Made by a program: the position numbers and the translations under genes. A stretch of 64,000 bases of DNA from Microvirga terrestris (GTDB lineage: Bacteria; Pseudomonadota; Alphaproteobacteria; Rhizobiales; Beijerinckiaceae), in contig NZ_JADQDN010000003.1 of the NCBI RefSeq assembly GCF_015694425.1, forward strand, positions 1 to 64,000. The letters are read 5' to 3'. Positions 33,603 to 44,708 of this stretch are shown piece after piece. Under the pieces are notes generated by a model. That model was not told where the DNA came from. It saw nothing but the letters and a program-made list of their open reading frames with translations, and made no database searches. Each line of letters begins with the position of its first letter. Position 1 is the stretch's first letter.

Positions 33603-34931
33603 TCAAGCCTCCACGAAGATCATCGCTGGCGTCTCCAGCAGCGTTTTGATGCGCTGCACGAAGACCGCCGCATCCCAGCCGTCGATGATCCTGTGATCGA
33701 AGCTGGAGGAGAGGTTCATCATCTTGCGGGGAATGAACGTCGAGCCGTCCCACATGGGCCGCACCATGATCTTGTTGACTCCGATGATGGCAACTTCCGG
33801 ATAGTTGATCACCGGTGTCGTGACGATGCCGCCCATTGCGCCGAGCGACGTGATGGTAATCGTCGAGCCGCTCAGTTCCTCTCGGGTGGCGAGGCCCGCC
33901 TTTGCGGCTTCAGACAGACGGGTCAACTCGGTGGCACAGTCCCAGATGTCCCGCGCTTCCGCATGCCGGACGATCGGAACCATCAGACCCGAACCCGTCT
34001 GCGTGGCGATGCCGATATGCACGCCGCCATGCTGATGAACGACGCCCGCCTCGTCATCGTAGATCGCGTTCAGGTGCGGCTGATCGGCGATGGCCTTGAC
34101 CATGGCGCGCATCAGGAAAGGCAACAGGGTCAGCTTCGGTCTGTCGGCTCGCTTGGTCGCGTTGAGTGTCGTCCGCAGGTCCTCGAGAGCGGTCACGTCG
34201 ACCTCTTCGACATAGGTGATGTGCGGGATGCGCGATTTCGCAACCGCCATCTTCTCCGCAATCTTGCGGCGCAGCCCAATTACTTTGACGTGCTGGACGG
34301 ATGTATCCTGAACCAAGCCCTGGGCCTTGGCGACCTGCGGGCCGTGGGTGAGGAACGCGTCCAGATCCTCATGGGTGATCCGGCCGGCGGGGCCGGTGCC
34401 CGGAACCTGCCTCAGGTCGATCCCGGCCTCACGGGCTCTCAGGCGAACCGCCGGGGAGGCAACCGGCTTATCACCCTCCATCCGCGGGACGGATGGGCGG
34501 TGTACCCTCACGGGCGGGCTTTGTGGAACCTCGACAGGTTGAGGCTGGGGAGCTTCCCTCGCCTGCTTCTCGACAACGGCATCAGAGGTTTTGACTGCGC
34601 CATCGGCCTGCGCCTCGATGTCCTTCGGCCGTGACGGTGCTTCAGGTGCCTTATCGGATGTGTCGTGACCGGAGGCAACGCCATCCTCATCTCCGGTCTT
34701 CAAGCGGATCAGGGGCGATCCAATCGCGACAACATCTCCGATGTCCGCGCCAAGCCACAGGACCTCCCCATCGACGGGAGAGGGAATCTCCACCGTCGCC
34801 TTGTCGGTCATCACGGCTGCAAGCAAAGCATCCTCGCGCACGAGGTCGCCGACTTTGACGTGCCATTCGACGAGTTCGGCCTCGGCGATCCCCTCGCCCA
34901 CATCGGGCATCTTGATCAGGTGCTCACCCAT
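33603..34931 (-). CDS. bkdB: Dihydrolipoyl acyltransferase (E2) of branched-chain 2-oxoacid dehydrogenase
   Basis: This 442-residue protein has one lipoyl domain (residues 1-~78, lipoylated Lys44 in MTDKATVE), a Pro-rich linker, the E1/E3-binding domain (VASPAVRLRAREAGIDLRQV, ~150-185) and the C-terminal catalytic domain with DHRIIDG near residue 410. The single lipoyl domain and the partner genes point to the branched-chain complex, not the pyruvate one. ATG at 34931 is 2 bp from the E1 beta stop. Confidence 0.92.
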   Translation of the reverse strand: MGEHLIKMPDVGEGIAEAELVEWHVKVGDLVREDALLAAVMTDKATVEIPSPVDGEVLWLGADIGDVVAIGSPLIRLKTGDEDGVASGHDTSDKAPEAPSRPKDIEAQADGAVKTSDAVVEKQAREAPQPQPVEVPQSPPVRVHRPSVPRMEGDKPVASPAVRLRAREAGIDLRQVPGTGPAGRITHEDLDAFLTHGPQVAKAQGLVQDTSVQHVKVIGLRRKIAEKMAVAKSRIPHITYVEEVDVTALEDLRTTLNATKRADRPKLTLLPFLMRAMVKAIADQPHLNAIYDDEAGVVHQHGGVHIGIATQTGSGLMVPIVRHAEARDIWDCATELTRLSEAAKAGLATREELSGSTITITSLGAMGGIVTTPVINYPEVAIIGVNKIMVRPMWDGSTFIPRKMMNLSSSFDHRIIDGWDAAVFVQRIKTLLETPAMIFVEA

Positions 34932-34932
34932 G

Positions 34933-35946
34933 TCAGGCCTCCACTGTGTCAACGAGCGCGCGACCGACACGGGCAGGTCCCGGGAAGTAATCCCATTCCT
35001 GCGCATGCGGATAAGGCGTGTCCCAACCGGTCACACGCACGATCGGCGCCTCGAGCTGGAAGAAGCATGCTTCTTGAACGAGTGCCGCCAGCTCAGCCCC
35101 GAATCCTGACGTAAGCGTCGCCTCATGAACGATCACGCAGCGACCCGTCTTTCTAACGGAAGCAACGATGGTCTCCATGTCGAGAGGAAGCAGGGTGCGC
35201 AAATCAATGATTTCCGCGTCGATTCCCGTCTCCGTTGCAGCCGCCTGTGCGACATACACCATTGTCCCGTAAGCCAGCACGGTCACGGCCTTCCCTTCTC
35301 GAACGATTGACGCCTTGCCGAGCGGCAACGTGAAATAGCCGCTGGGCACCTCGCCGAGGTCGTGCTTAGACCAGGGCGTGATCGGGCGGTCGTGATGACC
35401 GTCGAAGGGACCGTTGTAGAGCCGCTTCGGCTCCAGGAAGATCACGGGATCGGGATCCTCGATGGCCGCAATCAGGAGGCCTTTGGCGTCGTGGGGGTTC
35501 GACGGCACGACGGTCTTCAATCCCGACACATGGGTGAATAGGGCTTCGGGGCTCTGGCTGTGAGTCTGCCCGCCGAAAATTCCGCCGCCGGTCGGCATGC
35601 GGACGACGAGCGGACAGGTGAACTCGCCGTTTGAGCGATACCGCAGGCGGGCTGCCTCGGACACGATCTGGTCATAGGCCGGGTACATGTAGTCGGCGAA
35701 CTGAATCTCGATGCAGGGGTGAAGCCCATAGGACGCCATGCCGATGGCGGCTCCGACGATGCCGGCTTCGTTGATCGGGGCATCAAAGCACCTGGTCTTT
35801 CCGTATTTCTGCTGGAGTCCTGCCGTGCACCGGAAGACACCGCCGAAATAGCCCACATCCTCCCCGAAAACCACGACACGCTCGTCGCGCGCCATCATCA
35901 CGTCCATCGCGTCGCGGATGGCTTCGATCATCGTCATGCGTGCCAT
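34933..35946 (-). CDS. bkdA2: Branched-chain 2-oxoacid dehydrogenase E1 beta subunit
   Basis: This 337-residue transketolase-like subunit has VFGEDVGYFGGVFRCTAGLQ near residue 26, EIQFADYMYPAYDQIVSE near residue 81 and FLEPKRLY near residue 167, all E1-beta hallmarks of the branched-chain type. With the alpha subunit encoded 3 bp upstream it forms the thiamine-diphosphate heterotetramer that decarboxylates 2-oxo acids from valine, leucine and isoleucine. Confidence 0.93.
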   Translation of the reverse strand: MARMTMIEAIRDAMDVMMARDERVVVFGEDVGYFGGVFRCTAGLQQKYGKTRCFDAPINEAGIVGAAIGMASYGLHPCIEIQFADYMYPAYDQIVSEAARLRYRSNGEFTCPLVVRMPTGGGIFGGQTHSQSPEALFTHVSGLKTVVPSNPHDAKGLLIAAIEDPDPVIFLEPKRLYNGPFDGHHDRPITPWSKHDLGEVPSGYFTLPLGKASIVREGKAVTVLAYGTMVYVAQAAATETGIDAEIIDLRTLLPLDMETIVASVRKTGRCVIVHEATLTSGFGAELAALVQEACFFQLEAPIVRVTGWDTPYPHAQEWDYFPGPARVGRALVDTVEA

Positions 35947-35949
35947 GGA

Positions 35950-38012
<2,063 letters not shown>

Positions 38013-38016
38013 ATCT

Positions 38017-38028
38017 CTAACATGTTAG
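38017..38028. promoter_or_regulatory. Palindromic operator in the GntR-TRAP divergent region
   Basis: The perfect 12-bp palindrome CTAACATGTTAG lies 5-16 bp upstream of the GntR start and 109 bp before dctP. Size and symmetry suit a FadR-subfamily dimer. Confidence 0.5.
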
Positions 38029-38137
38029 TCCAACCGATGGGCGAAAGCCACCAGCTTGTCGGGGGCCTCTGGTGAGTTCACCGCTCACTGATCATCACGA
38101 ATCGGCCGCAGAGCCGGGCATTTTCGGAGGAACGCCT

Positions 38138-39133
38138 ATGCCATCTTTGACCCGCCGCCTAGCTTTCGGCCTCATTGCCGCCGCGACCATCGCCCTCCCC
38201 GCTTTGCCGGCAAGCGCCCAGACCAAGCTCAAATGGGCGCACGTCTACGAGACGTCCGAGCCCTACCACAAATGGGCCCTCTGGGCCGGTGAGGAGCTCA
38301 AGAAGCGGACCAACGGCAAATACACGATCGAGGTCTTCCCGGCCTCGTCGCTCGGTAAGGAGAGCGACATCAACGAGGGACTGTCCCTCGGTACGGTCGA
38401 CATCATCTATACCGGCCAGCTCTTCGCCGGCCGCGCCCACGGGCCGGTCGCCATAGGCGGCGCTCCGTACATGTTCCGGGACTTCGGCCACTGGAATGCC
38501 TTTCGGAAATCCGATCTCTTCAAGGAGCTTGGCCAGGGATATGAGAAGAAGACGGGCCACCGGGTGGTGAGCCTCACCTATTACGGCGAGCGGCATGTGA
38601 CGGCGAACAAGGACATCACAAAGCCCGAGGACATGAAGGGGCTGAAGATCCGTGTGCCCGATGCGCCACTCTACACCATGTTCCCAAGAGCCGTCGGCGC
38701 GAACCCGACGCCGATTGCATTCGCGGAAGTTTACCTCGCGCTCTCGCAAGGCGTGGTCGATGCGCAGGAGAACCCGCTGGTCACCATCCAGGCCAAGAAG
38801 TTCCATGAGGTCCAAAAGAACATCGTGTTGACGGGACACATCACGGATGCCCTGCTCACCATCGTTTCCGGCGGCACGATGAAGCGCCTCTCAGCCGACG
38901 AGCAGAAGACTCTGAGCGAAGTCCTGCAGGAAGCAGCGGACAAATGCACCGACGACATCGTCAAGATGGAGAAGGAGCTGGTCGCCTGGTTTAAGGGACA
39001 GGGCAAGAACGTGGTGACGGTAGATCGGACGCCGTTCCGCGAAGCCGTGGTCAAGATGCACATGGGCTCCGACGCTACCTGGGACAAGACAGTCTACGAC
39101 CGTCTCCAGGCGATCAAGGCGACCACCAACTAG
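38138..39133 (+). CDS. dctP: TRAP transporter periplasmic solute-binding protein (DctP family)
   Basis: This 331-residue protein has a signal peptide (MPSLTRRLAFGLIAAATIALPALPASA) and a DctP fold. GLSLGTVDIIYTGQLF lies in the first lobe, and the carboxylate-binding Arg is in LKIRVPDAPLY near residue 180. Start ATG 38138 has a strong ribosome site (GGAGGAACGCCT). It captures an organic acid for the DctQM pair that follows. The neighbouring UxaA dehydratase suggests a sugar acid ligand such as a hexuronate, aldarate or aldonate. Confidence 0.92.
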   Translation: MPSLTRRLAFGLIAAATIALPALPASAQTKLKWAHVYETSEPYHKWALWAGEELKKRTNGKYTIEVFPASSLGKESDINEGLSLGTVDIIYTGQLFAGRAHGPVAIGGAPYMFRDFGHWNAFRKSDLFKELGQGYEKKTGHRVVSLTYYGERHVTANKDITKPEDMKGLKIRVPDAPLYTMFPRAVGANPTPIAFAEVYLALSQGVVDAQENPLVTIQAKKFHEVQKNIVLTGHITDALLTIVSGGTMKRLSADEQKTLSEVLQEAADKCTDDIVKMEKELVAWFKGQGKNVVTVDRTPFREAVVKMHMGSDATWDKTVYDRLQAIKATTN

Positions 39134-39143
39134 CGCAACCATC

Positions 39144-39172
39144 GAGGCTCTCTTTCTTGCGGAGAGAGCCTC
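39144..39172 (+). terminator. Stem-loop between dctP and dctQ
   Basis: A perfect 10-bp stem GAGGCTCTCT / AGAGAGCCTC with a 9-nt loop, 10 bp after the dctP stop. It probably sets a high binding-protein to permease ratio. Confidence 0.6.
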
Positions 39173-39201
39173 TCCCTTCTCATTGAGAAAAGCCGGAACG
39201 T

Positions 39202-39813
39202 ATGCCCGCAATCCAGAACACCCAAGCTCCTGCCATGACCGAAGCGAGGAGCAACACAGCTCCGCCGGATGACATCCTTCAGGAGATGGATGAACTCTTC
39301 GAGCAATGGCGTGAGGAGGAGGCGCATGTGGATCTGTCCGACCTCAAATGGTCGGATGCCATTGTGTTTGCTATTTTCTGGATCCTGTTCGGGATCGTAT
39401 TTCTGCAGTTCTTCACCCGTTATGTCCTGAACAACTCGCTGGGATGGACGGAGGAAATCGCCCGCTATTTCCTTATCCTGATCACCTTTGTCGGATCGGT
39501 AACAGCCATGCGCAAGGGCTCGCACATCGCAGTCGAGGCGCTTCTCGTCTATCTTCCCCGGGAAGCCAGGCACTGGACCCTTGTTGTGGTCGACGGCCTC
39601 GTCGCGCTCTTCTGTGGCGCCATGGCGTGGTATGCCTATCAACTTGGGGCACTGGCTCCAGGCTACATGGTCTCTATCGATATTCCGAAAAGCTACCTGT
39701 ACTGGGCGGTTTCCGGGGCACTCGCCGGCGTCACTGTGCATGCGACCTTACGGTTTCTGCGACGCCTACGCCGCCGTGAGGCGGATGCCGCTCACAGCCT
39801 GACAATCGACTGA
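39202..39813 (+). CDS. dctQ: TRAP transporter small permease (DctQ family)
   Basis: This 203-residue membrane protein has four transmembrane helices (about residues 53-75, 92-112, 125-147 and 160-180). NNSLGWTEEIARYFLILITFVGSVTAMRKGSHI is the central DctQ motif. A cytoplasmic N-terminal tail of about 50 residues, rich in Glu/Asp, is longer than usual. It pairs with the DctM encoded 14 bp downstream. Confidence 0.9.
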   Translation: MPAIQNTQAPAMTEARSNTAPPDDILQEMDELFEQWREEEAHVDLSDLKWSDAIVFAIFWILFGIVFLQFFTRYVLNNSLGWTEEIARYFLILITFVGSVTAMRKGSHIAVEALLVYLPREARHWTLVVVDGLVALFCGAMAWYAYQLGALAPGYMVSIDIPKSYLYWAVSGALAGVTVHATLRFLRRLRRREADAAHSLTID

Positions 39814-39827
39814 GGGCGGAGATCTCC

Positions 39828-41183
39828 ATGCTCATTACTCTGATGCTTGTCGCCCTCTTGGTCATGATCGTCATCGGCGTCCCGATCGCTGTGGCATTGG
39901 CCGGATCCTCACTGCTGTTCCTCTTCATCGGAAACCTGACAGGCGAAATCACAACTCCGGTGATTACCGTAATTCACCGGATGGTGAACGGCGTCGATTC
40001 ATTTCCCTTGCTGGCTGTTCCCTTCTTCATCATGGCCGGCAACCTGATGAACTCCGCCGGTATCACCAAGCAGATCTACGACTTCGCCGTCGCAGCCGTC
40101 GGCTGGCTGAAGGGCGGCCTTGGCCACGTGAACGTCGCTGGTTCCGTCATCTTCGCTGGAATGTCGGGAACAGCCGTAGCGGACGCAGGCGGCCTTGGAA
40201 CGATCGAGATCAAGGCCATGCGCGATCATGGCTACGACACGAAGTTCGCCGTGGGCCTCACTGCCGCTTCATCGACCATCGGACCCATCATTCCGCCGTC
40301 TCTGCCGCTGGTCATTTACGGCGTGGTCGCCAATGCCTCGATCAATGCACTCTTCGTCGCGGGCATCGTTCCTGGCTTGATCATGGCGCTCTTCATGTCG
40401 GCCACTGTGGCTCTCTACGCCCATTATTATGGGATCGGGCGCGATGCAAAGTTCAATTTCGTCCGCCTTGGGCGCTCCTTTGTCAATGCCTTCCTGCCTC
40501 TTCTCACCCCCGCCATCATCATCGGCGGCATGAGCTTCGGCCTGTTCACCCCCACCGAAGCGGCCGTCTTCGCCTGTGCCTACGCCCTCCTGCTGTCGAC
40601 CGTGATCCATCGCAGCTTCAACATGGTGCTTGCCGCGCGCGGGCAGCGGCCCCGCTACTCGGTGTTGAACCTGCGCCAGTTCATCCGTGTCACCATGGAC
40701 ACGGTCGAGACGACGGCCGTGGTGCTTCTCATCGTGGCTGGAGCTTCGATCTTCGGCTGGGTGCTGACCACAACCCGCACCACCGACGCCCTCGGTGAGT
40801 GGATCATCACCTATGCGGCGGATCCGATCACTTTCCTGATCCTGGTAAACGTCTTCCTACTGATCGTCGGTTGCTTCATGGAGACGATTGCAGCCATTAC
40901 CATTCTGACCCCGGTGCTGCTGCCAGTTGCCGTAAAGCTTGGCATCGATCCGGTTCATTTCGGCCTCATTATGGTTCTCAACCTGATGATTGGCCTGCTG
41001 ACGCCCCCGGTTGGGATGGTTCTCTATGTGCTCACCCGTGTGGCAAACATCACCTTCGAGGAATGCATGAAGGCTTGTGCTCCTTGGCTGGTTCCCTTGC
41101 TTCTCGTGCTTCTCCTCATCACCTTTGTCCCTGAAACCGTCCTTTGGCTGCCGCAATTCCTGAAGGAAAACGGCTACCTTTGA
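39828..41183 (+). CDS. dctM: TRAP transporter large permease (DctM family)
   Basis: This 451-residue permease has about 11-12 transmembrane helices and DctM motifs: GVDSFPLLAVPFFIMAGNLMNSAG, AGMSGTAVADAGGLG (the sodium-site region) and PPSLPLVIYGVVAN, then TPPVGMVLYV near residue 385. It is slightly longer than the usual ~430 because of a central loop (RGQRPRYSVLNLRQF). It is sodium-driven import of the DctP ligand. Confidence 0.93.
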   Translation: MLITLMLVALLVMIVIGVPIAVALAGSSLLFLFIGNLTGEITTPVITVIHRMVNGVDSFPLLAVPFFIMAGNLMNSAGITKQIYDFAVAAVGWLKGGLGHVNVAGSVIFAGMSGTAVADAGGLGTIEIKAMRDHGYDTKFAVGLTAASSTIGPIIPPSLPLVIYGVVANASINALFVAGIVPGLIMALFMSATVALYAHYYGIGRDAKFNFVRLGRSFVNAFLPLLTPAIIIGGMSFGLFTPTEAAVFACAYALLLSTVIHRSFNMVLAARGQRPRYSVLNLRQFIRVTMDTVETTAVVLLIVAGASIFGWVLTTTRTTDALGEWIITYAADPITFLILVNVFLLIVGCFMETIAAITILTPVLLPVAVKLGIDPVHFGLIMVLNLMIGLLTPPVGMVLYVLTRVANITFEECMKACAPWLVPLLLVLLLITFVPETVLWLPQFLKENGYL

Positions 41184-41201
41184 TTTCGAAAAGTGATTGC
41201 T

Positions 41202-42719
41202 ATGAACACCCCACGCACGATCTGCCTTTCACCTGATGACAACGTGGTCATCGCCATCGATCTCGTGAACCAAGGTACCGAAGTTGCAGGTCTGACGGCG
41301 CGCGAGCGCATCCTGCGCGGCCACAAGATGGCCGTGGAACCTATCCGTGAAGGAGAGCCGATCCGGAAGTTCGGCCAAATCATCGGCTTCGCCAAGAACC
41401 ACATCGCGCCGGGCGAATGGGTGCACGAGCACAATGTGGGCCTGCACGATTTCGAGCGGGATTATGCTTTCTGTGCCGATGCAAAGGACGACCACCTGCT
41501 TCCGCCCGAACTGCGCGCCACCTTCCAGGGATACCGGCGTGCCTCGGGCAAGACTGGGACCCGCAACTATATCGGCATTCTCACATCCGTGAACTGCTCG
41601 GCTTCAGTCGCGCGGTTTGCCGCAGCAGAGGTGGAGCGCTCGGGAATTCTGCGCGACTATCCCGGCATCGACGGTATCGTCGCCATCGTTCACGGCACAG
41701 GCTGCGGCCATGCGGCCTATGGCGAGGGATTCGAGATCCTGCGCCGGACCCAGTGGGGTTATGCCAGCCACCCCAACTTTGCAGGGGTGATCATGGTCGG
41801 CTTGGGCTGCGAGGTGTTCCAGATCGGGCGCATGAAGAAGGAGTACGGTCTCACCGAGACGGACACATTCCGCACCCTGACGATCCAAGAGACCGGCGGC
41901 ACGCGAAAGACCGTGCAGGCCATTGCTGATGCCGTGAAAGCCATGCTCCCGATCGTCGCGAAGGCTCAGCGGGAGACACGTCCCGCCTCGGAACTGGTCC
42001 TGGCTCTTCAATGTGGCGGCTCCGATGGCTATTCCGGCCTCACCGCCAATCCTGCCCTGGGCGTCGCGTCAGATCTGCTGGTGCGCCATGGCGGGACATC
42101 GATCCTGTCCGAGACGCCGGAGATCTACGGCGCAGAGCATCTGCTCACCCGCCGCGCCGCAACCCGGGAGGTCGGCGAGAAGCTGGTTTCACGGATTAGA
42201 TGGTGGGAGGCCTACACGGAGCGCAATGGCGGCGAGATGAACAACAATCCGTCACCGGGCAACAAGGCAGGCGGCTTGACAACGATTCTCGAGAAGTCTC
42301 TGGGCGCCTCAGCCAAAGGCGGACGCTCCACGCTTCAGGCCGTGTACGAATATGCCGAGCAGGTGAAGGATCACGGCTTCGTTTATATGGACACGCCCGG
42401 CTACGATCCTGTTGCCGCCACGGGCCAAGTGGCCGGCGGTGCCAACTTGATCGCCTTCACCACAGGGCGAGGATCCGCTTTCGGCTGCAAGCCTGCACCA
42501 TCTCTCAAGCTCGCCACCAACTCTGACATTTATCGCCGCATGATCGACGACATGGATATCAATTGCGGCGACATCCTCGATGGCGTTTCCCTCGAAGAGA
42601 AGGGTCAGGAGATCTTCGATGTTCTGCTGAAGGTAGCCTCAGGAGAGCACACGATGTCTGAGGATCTGGGTTATGGCGACCTTGAGTTCGTTCCCTGGCA
42701 GGTTGGCGCTGTGATGTGA
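41202..42719 (+). CDS. UxaA-family hydrolyase (altronate/galactarate dehydratase type)
   Basis: This 505-residue single-chain enzyme has an N-terminal SAF domain (~1-100) and a C-terminal GD_AH domain. NCSASVARFAAAEVERSG, HGTGCGH and NNPSPGNKAGGLTTILEKSLGA carry the metal- and substrate-binding cysteines and histidines. It dehydrates an aldonate or aldarate (altronate, galactarate) to a 2-keto-3-deoxy acid. Cotranscription with the TRAP genes indicates that the imported acid is its substrate. ATG at 41202 is preferred over a GTG at 41193. Confidence 0.85.
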   Translation: MNTPRTICLSPDDNVVIAIDLVNQGTEVAGLTARERILRGHKMAVEPIREGEPIRKFGQIIGFAKNHIAPGEWVHEHNVGLHDFERDYAFCADAKDDHLLPPELRATFQGYRRASGKTGTRNYIGILTSVNCSASVARFAAAEVERSGILRDYPGIDGIVAIVHGTGCGHAAYGEGFEILRRTQWGYASHPNFAGVIMVGLGCEVFQIGRMKKEYGLTETDTFRTLTIQETGGTRKTVQAIADAVKAMLPIVAKAQRETRPASELVLALQCGGSDGYSGLTANPALGVASDLLVRHGGTSILSETPEIYGAEHLLTRRAATREVGEKLVSRIRWWEAYTERNGGEMNNNPSPGNKAGGLTTILEKSLGASAKGGRSTLQAVYEYAEQVKDHGFVYMDTPGYDPVAATGQVAGGANLIAFTTGRGSAFGCKPAPSLKLATNSDIYRRMIDDMDINCGDILDGVSLEEKGQEIFDVLLKVASGEHTMSEDLGYGDLEFVPWQVGAVM

Positions 42720-42748
42720 ACGGTAGTTGAGAAAGCAGGTTTGTGCCA

Positions 42749-42788
42749 ATCTCAGGCGCCAAGCTTTTGTTCAGTCGGCGCCTGAGAT
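42749..42788 (+). terminator. Terminator-like hairpin after the UxaA gene
   Basis: A perfect 12-bp inverted repeat ATCTCAGGCGCC / GGCGCCTGAGAT with a 16-nt loop, 30 bp after the stop codon. No T-tract follows. Confidence 0.55.
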
Positions 42789-43047
42789 GGAATGTTCCAA
42801 AAGATCAACTGACAATTCTTCCCATAGGGAAGCATCTTTTAACGATGTGTTAACCATATTCCGGCAACCATGCTCGGGCTGATCCACCAGAAGGATCAAC
42901 ACTCTCCCAAAAGTGAACGAGGCACGGATGTACTGCCTCGCTTCGCTTTGGGATGCAGTGCCCCGGGCGTAGCCGAGCCCTTGAACTCACCACCTGGAAT
43001 AAGTGAATTTCGACGGCTACAGGCGAAGCACCTGTCACGACATGGCG
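42789..43047. other. Intergenic region without a supported gene
   Basis: This 259-bp stretch holds one small hairpin GAGGCA / TGCCTC (about 42919-42939) and no credible reading frame. Short frames on both strands lack ribosome sites. Confidence 0.4.
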
Positions 43048-43149
43048 TCAGCCAAGCACATAAAGCGCTGTTGCGACAGCAGCGATCCCGCCGACGAAAG
43101 CGTATGGATACCAGGCGGGAAAGGGTTTGTCGTGACCTTTGAAACCCAC
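43048..43149 (-). CDS. Possible 33-residue single-span membrane protein
   Basis: A GTG start at 43149 follows GAGGAG at a 7-bp spacing. The product begins MGFKGHDKPFPAWYPY and ends in one hydrophobic helix (AFVGGIAAVATALYVLG) with a charged N-terminal face, a shape common for small inner-membrane proteins. The frame extends upstream to 43242 without a good start. No homologue is recognised. It stands alone between the UxaA and TonB units. Confidence 0.45.
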   Translation of the reverse strand: MGFKGHDKPFPAWYPYAFVGGIAAVATALYVLG

Positions 43150-43546
43150 GCTGCAACTCCTCGATACTAAGTGCCAGTTCGGTCCTTTGTTCATTTCCAA
43201 AATGGTATTTTTGTGAACCGCCGAAGATGGGCGGTAGCGCATGGATGAGAGGTCTCCAGCAGACTTGGCGCGCTCGAAATCGGGAAAAACTTACTTTGAA
43301 GGCATTTTAAGGAAGCGAAATCGCTCCCGTTCTTAACAGAGTAGCGCTTGTTTTAGAACGCCTCTGACTTTCACGTAACCCCTTGATCTAAATAGCTTCT
43401 CCCAGATATTCCATCACGGCGTCTTTTAGGATGCTTCGCTGGCTCGGACATGGATTCACAGCGGTGGATCAAAAGGCGCCAAGTTTTCTCTCGCATCCGT
43501 GAGGCTGCGTATCTGCGCGCTCGTCCATACGAACGAGGAGGAGTTC
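43150..43546. other. Intergenic region upstream of the TonB system
   Basis: The ~400 bp are A/T-richer than flanking genes and should hold the promoter of the exb/tonB unit. The half-site TTTTAGAAC near 43353 resembles one arm of an Irr iron box, but the second arm is missing. No gene supported. Confidence 0.35.
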
Positions 43547-44011
43547 ATGAAGGTAAGCACGTGGAATGATCCTGGATATTCCACAGGAGGCATATGGGAA
43601 TGCCTTGCTCTGCTCCTCCCCTTAAGCGGAGCGGCTCTGGCTCAGGAAGGTGCTTCACCCTCGCCTCTGCGTATCGAGCTGAACAAGATCGAGGCTGCAG
43701 GCGAGAATTGCCGGACCTACTTCCTGATCAACAACCAGAAGGGCGACAGCTGGCGCTCGCTGAAGCTTGATTTGTTCGCTCTCGATACAGACGGCGTTGC
43801 AGCCAAGAGGCTGGCTGTCGAGGTTGGTTCAGTGCCTGGCCGCAAGACCCTTATCAAGCTGTTCGACTTCCCAGGCTTGAGCTGCACACGGTTAGGAAGC
43901 GTTCTCCTTAAGGACGTCATGACCTGCGAGGGTGCTGCGAATTCCCGGGAGGAGTGCCTGTCCGCTCTCGAAACATCCTCCAAGATCGACGCTGTTTCGT
44001 TCACGAAATGA
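43547..44011 (+). CDS. Exported hypothetical protein upstream of exbB
   Basis: This 154-residue protein has a hydrophobic export segment (residues ~17-32, CLALLLPLSGAALAQ) and a small periplasmic domain with three later cysteines (NCRTYF, LSCTRLG, MTCEGAA, plus EECLSA). The start has a strong GAGGAGGAG ribosome site. It lies 11 bp before exbB, so it belongs to the TonB operon. Similar small proteins precede tolQ/exbB genes in rhizobia, but the function is not known. A role as a periplasmic partner of the ExbBD motor is inference. Confidence 0.72.
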   Translation: MKVSTWNDPGYSTGGIWECLALLLPLSGAALAQEGASPSPLRIELNKIEAAGENCRTYFLINNQKGDSWRSLKLDLFALDTDGVAAKRLAVEVGSVPGRKTLIKLFDFPGLSCTRLGSVLLKDVMTCEGAANSREECLSALETSSKIDAVSFTK

Positions 44012-44021
44012 GATTGCTGTA

Positions 44022-44708
44022 ATGAGCGACATCGTACCTGCTGCCCCGCACGATCTATCCTTTGTCGGACTGTTCCTGCAGGCCGACCCGATCGTCAAAG
44101 GCGTCATGATCCTGCTCGTCCTGGCATCGCTTGGATGCTGGACGATAGTTGTCGAGAAGCTTCTGCGCTTCAGGAGCGTCCGGCGCGAGGCACGGGCCTT
44201 CGAAAGGGCCACACGCTCGGGCGAGAAACTTCACCCGCAATCCGCTGGGACGAATGGACGGATCATTGCTGCAGGCCAAGAGGCTTGGCGCGATCAGGAC
44301 CCGTCGGAGAGCCGCGCGGAGCGTCGGGAGCGGATCGAGCGGGCCATGCGGGCTGCGCTGTCGGCCGACATGCGCCAACTCCAGGTGGGACTACCGTTCC
44401 TGGCCACCACAGGATCGGCTGCGCCCTTCATCGGCTTGTTCGGCACAGTCTGGGGCATCATGAATTCGTTCTCCGCCATCGCGGCAAGCCAGGATACCAG
44501 CCTGTCGGTGGTGGCTCCCGGTATTGCCGAAGCGTTGTTCGCAACAGCCATCGGCCTCGTGGCCGCCATTCCGGCGGTGACCGCCTACAACAAGCTCACG
44601 ACGGATCTCGGCCGCCTGCAGCAATTGTTTACGGCAGGCATCACGGTGCTCGGTGACCGGCTCGCGCGAGACCGCAAGCCTCTTCTGCGCGCAGAGGCCG
44701 CCGAGTAA
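44022..44708 (+). CDS. exbB: ExbB/TolQ-type proton channel subunit
   Basis: This 228-residue membrane protein has three transmembrane helices (about 27-48, 125-150 and 165-190). The MotA/TolQ/ExbB core GLFGTVWGIMNSFSAIA and TAIGLVAAIPAVTAYNKL carries the conserved Thr/Ala channel residues. ATG at 44022 begins the family N-terminus. Its stop overlaps the exbD ATG. With ExbD it converts proton motive force to motion of the TonB-type protein encoded next. Confidence 0.9.
   Translation: MSDIVPAAPHDLSFVGLFLQADPIVKGVMILLVLASLGCWTIVVEKLLRFRSVRREARAFERATRSGEKLHPQSAGTNGRIIAAGQEAWRDQDPSESRAERRERIERAMRAALSADMRQLQVGLPFLATTGSAAPFIGLFGTVWGIMNSFSAIAASQDTSLSVVAPGIAEALFATAIGLVAAIPAVTAYNKLTTDLGRLQQLFTAGITVLGDRLARDRKPLLRAEAAE

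Noticed and set aside
43340-43375. Irr/iron-control box upstream of the TonB unit
   Set aside because: Only one arm (TTTTAGAAC) resembles the motif; the second half is absent, so the match is not better than chance.
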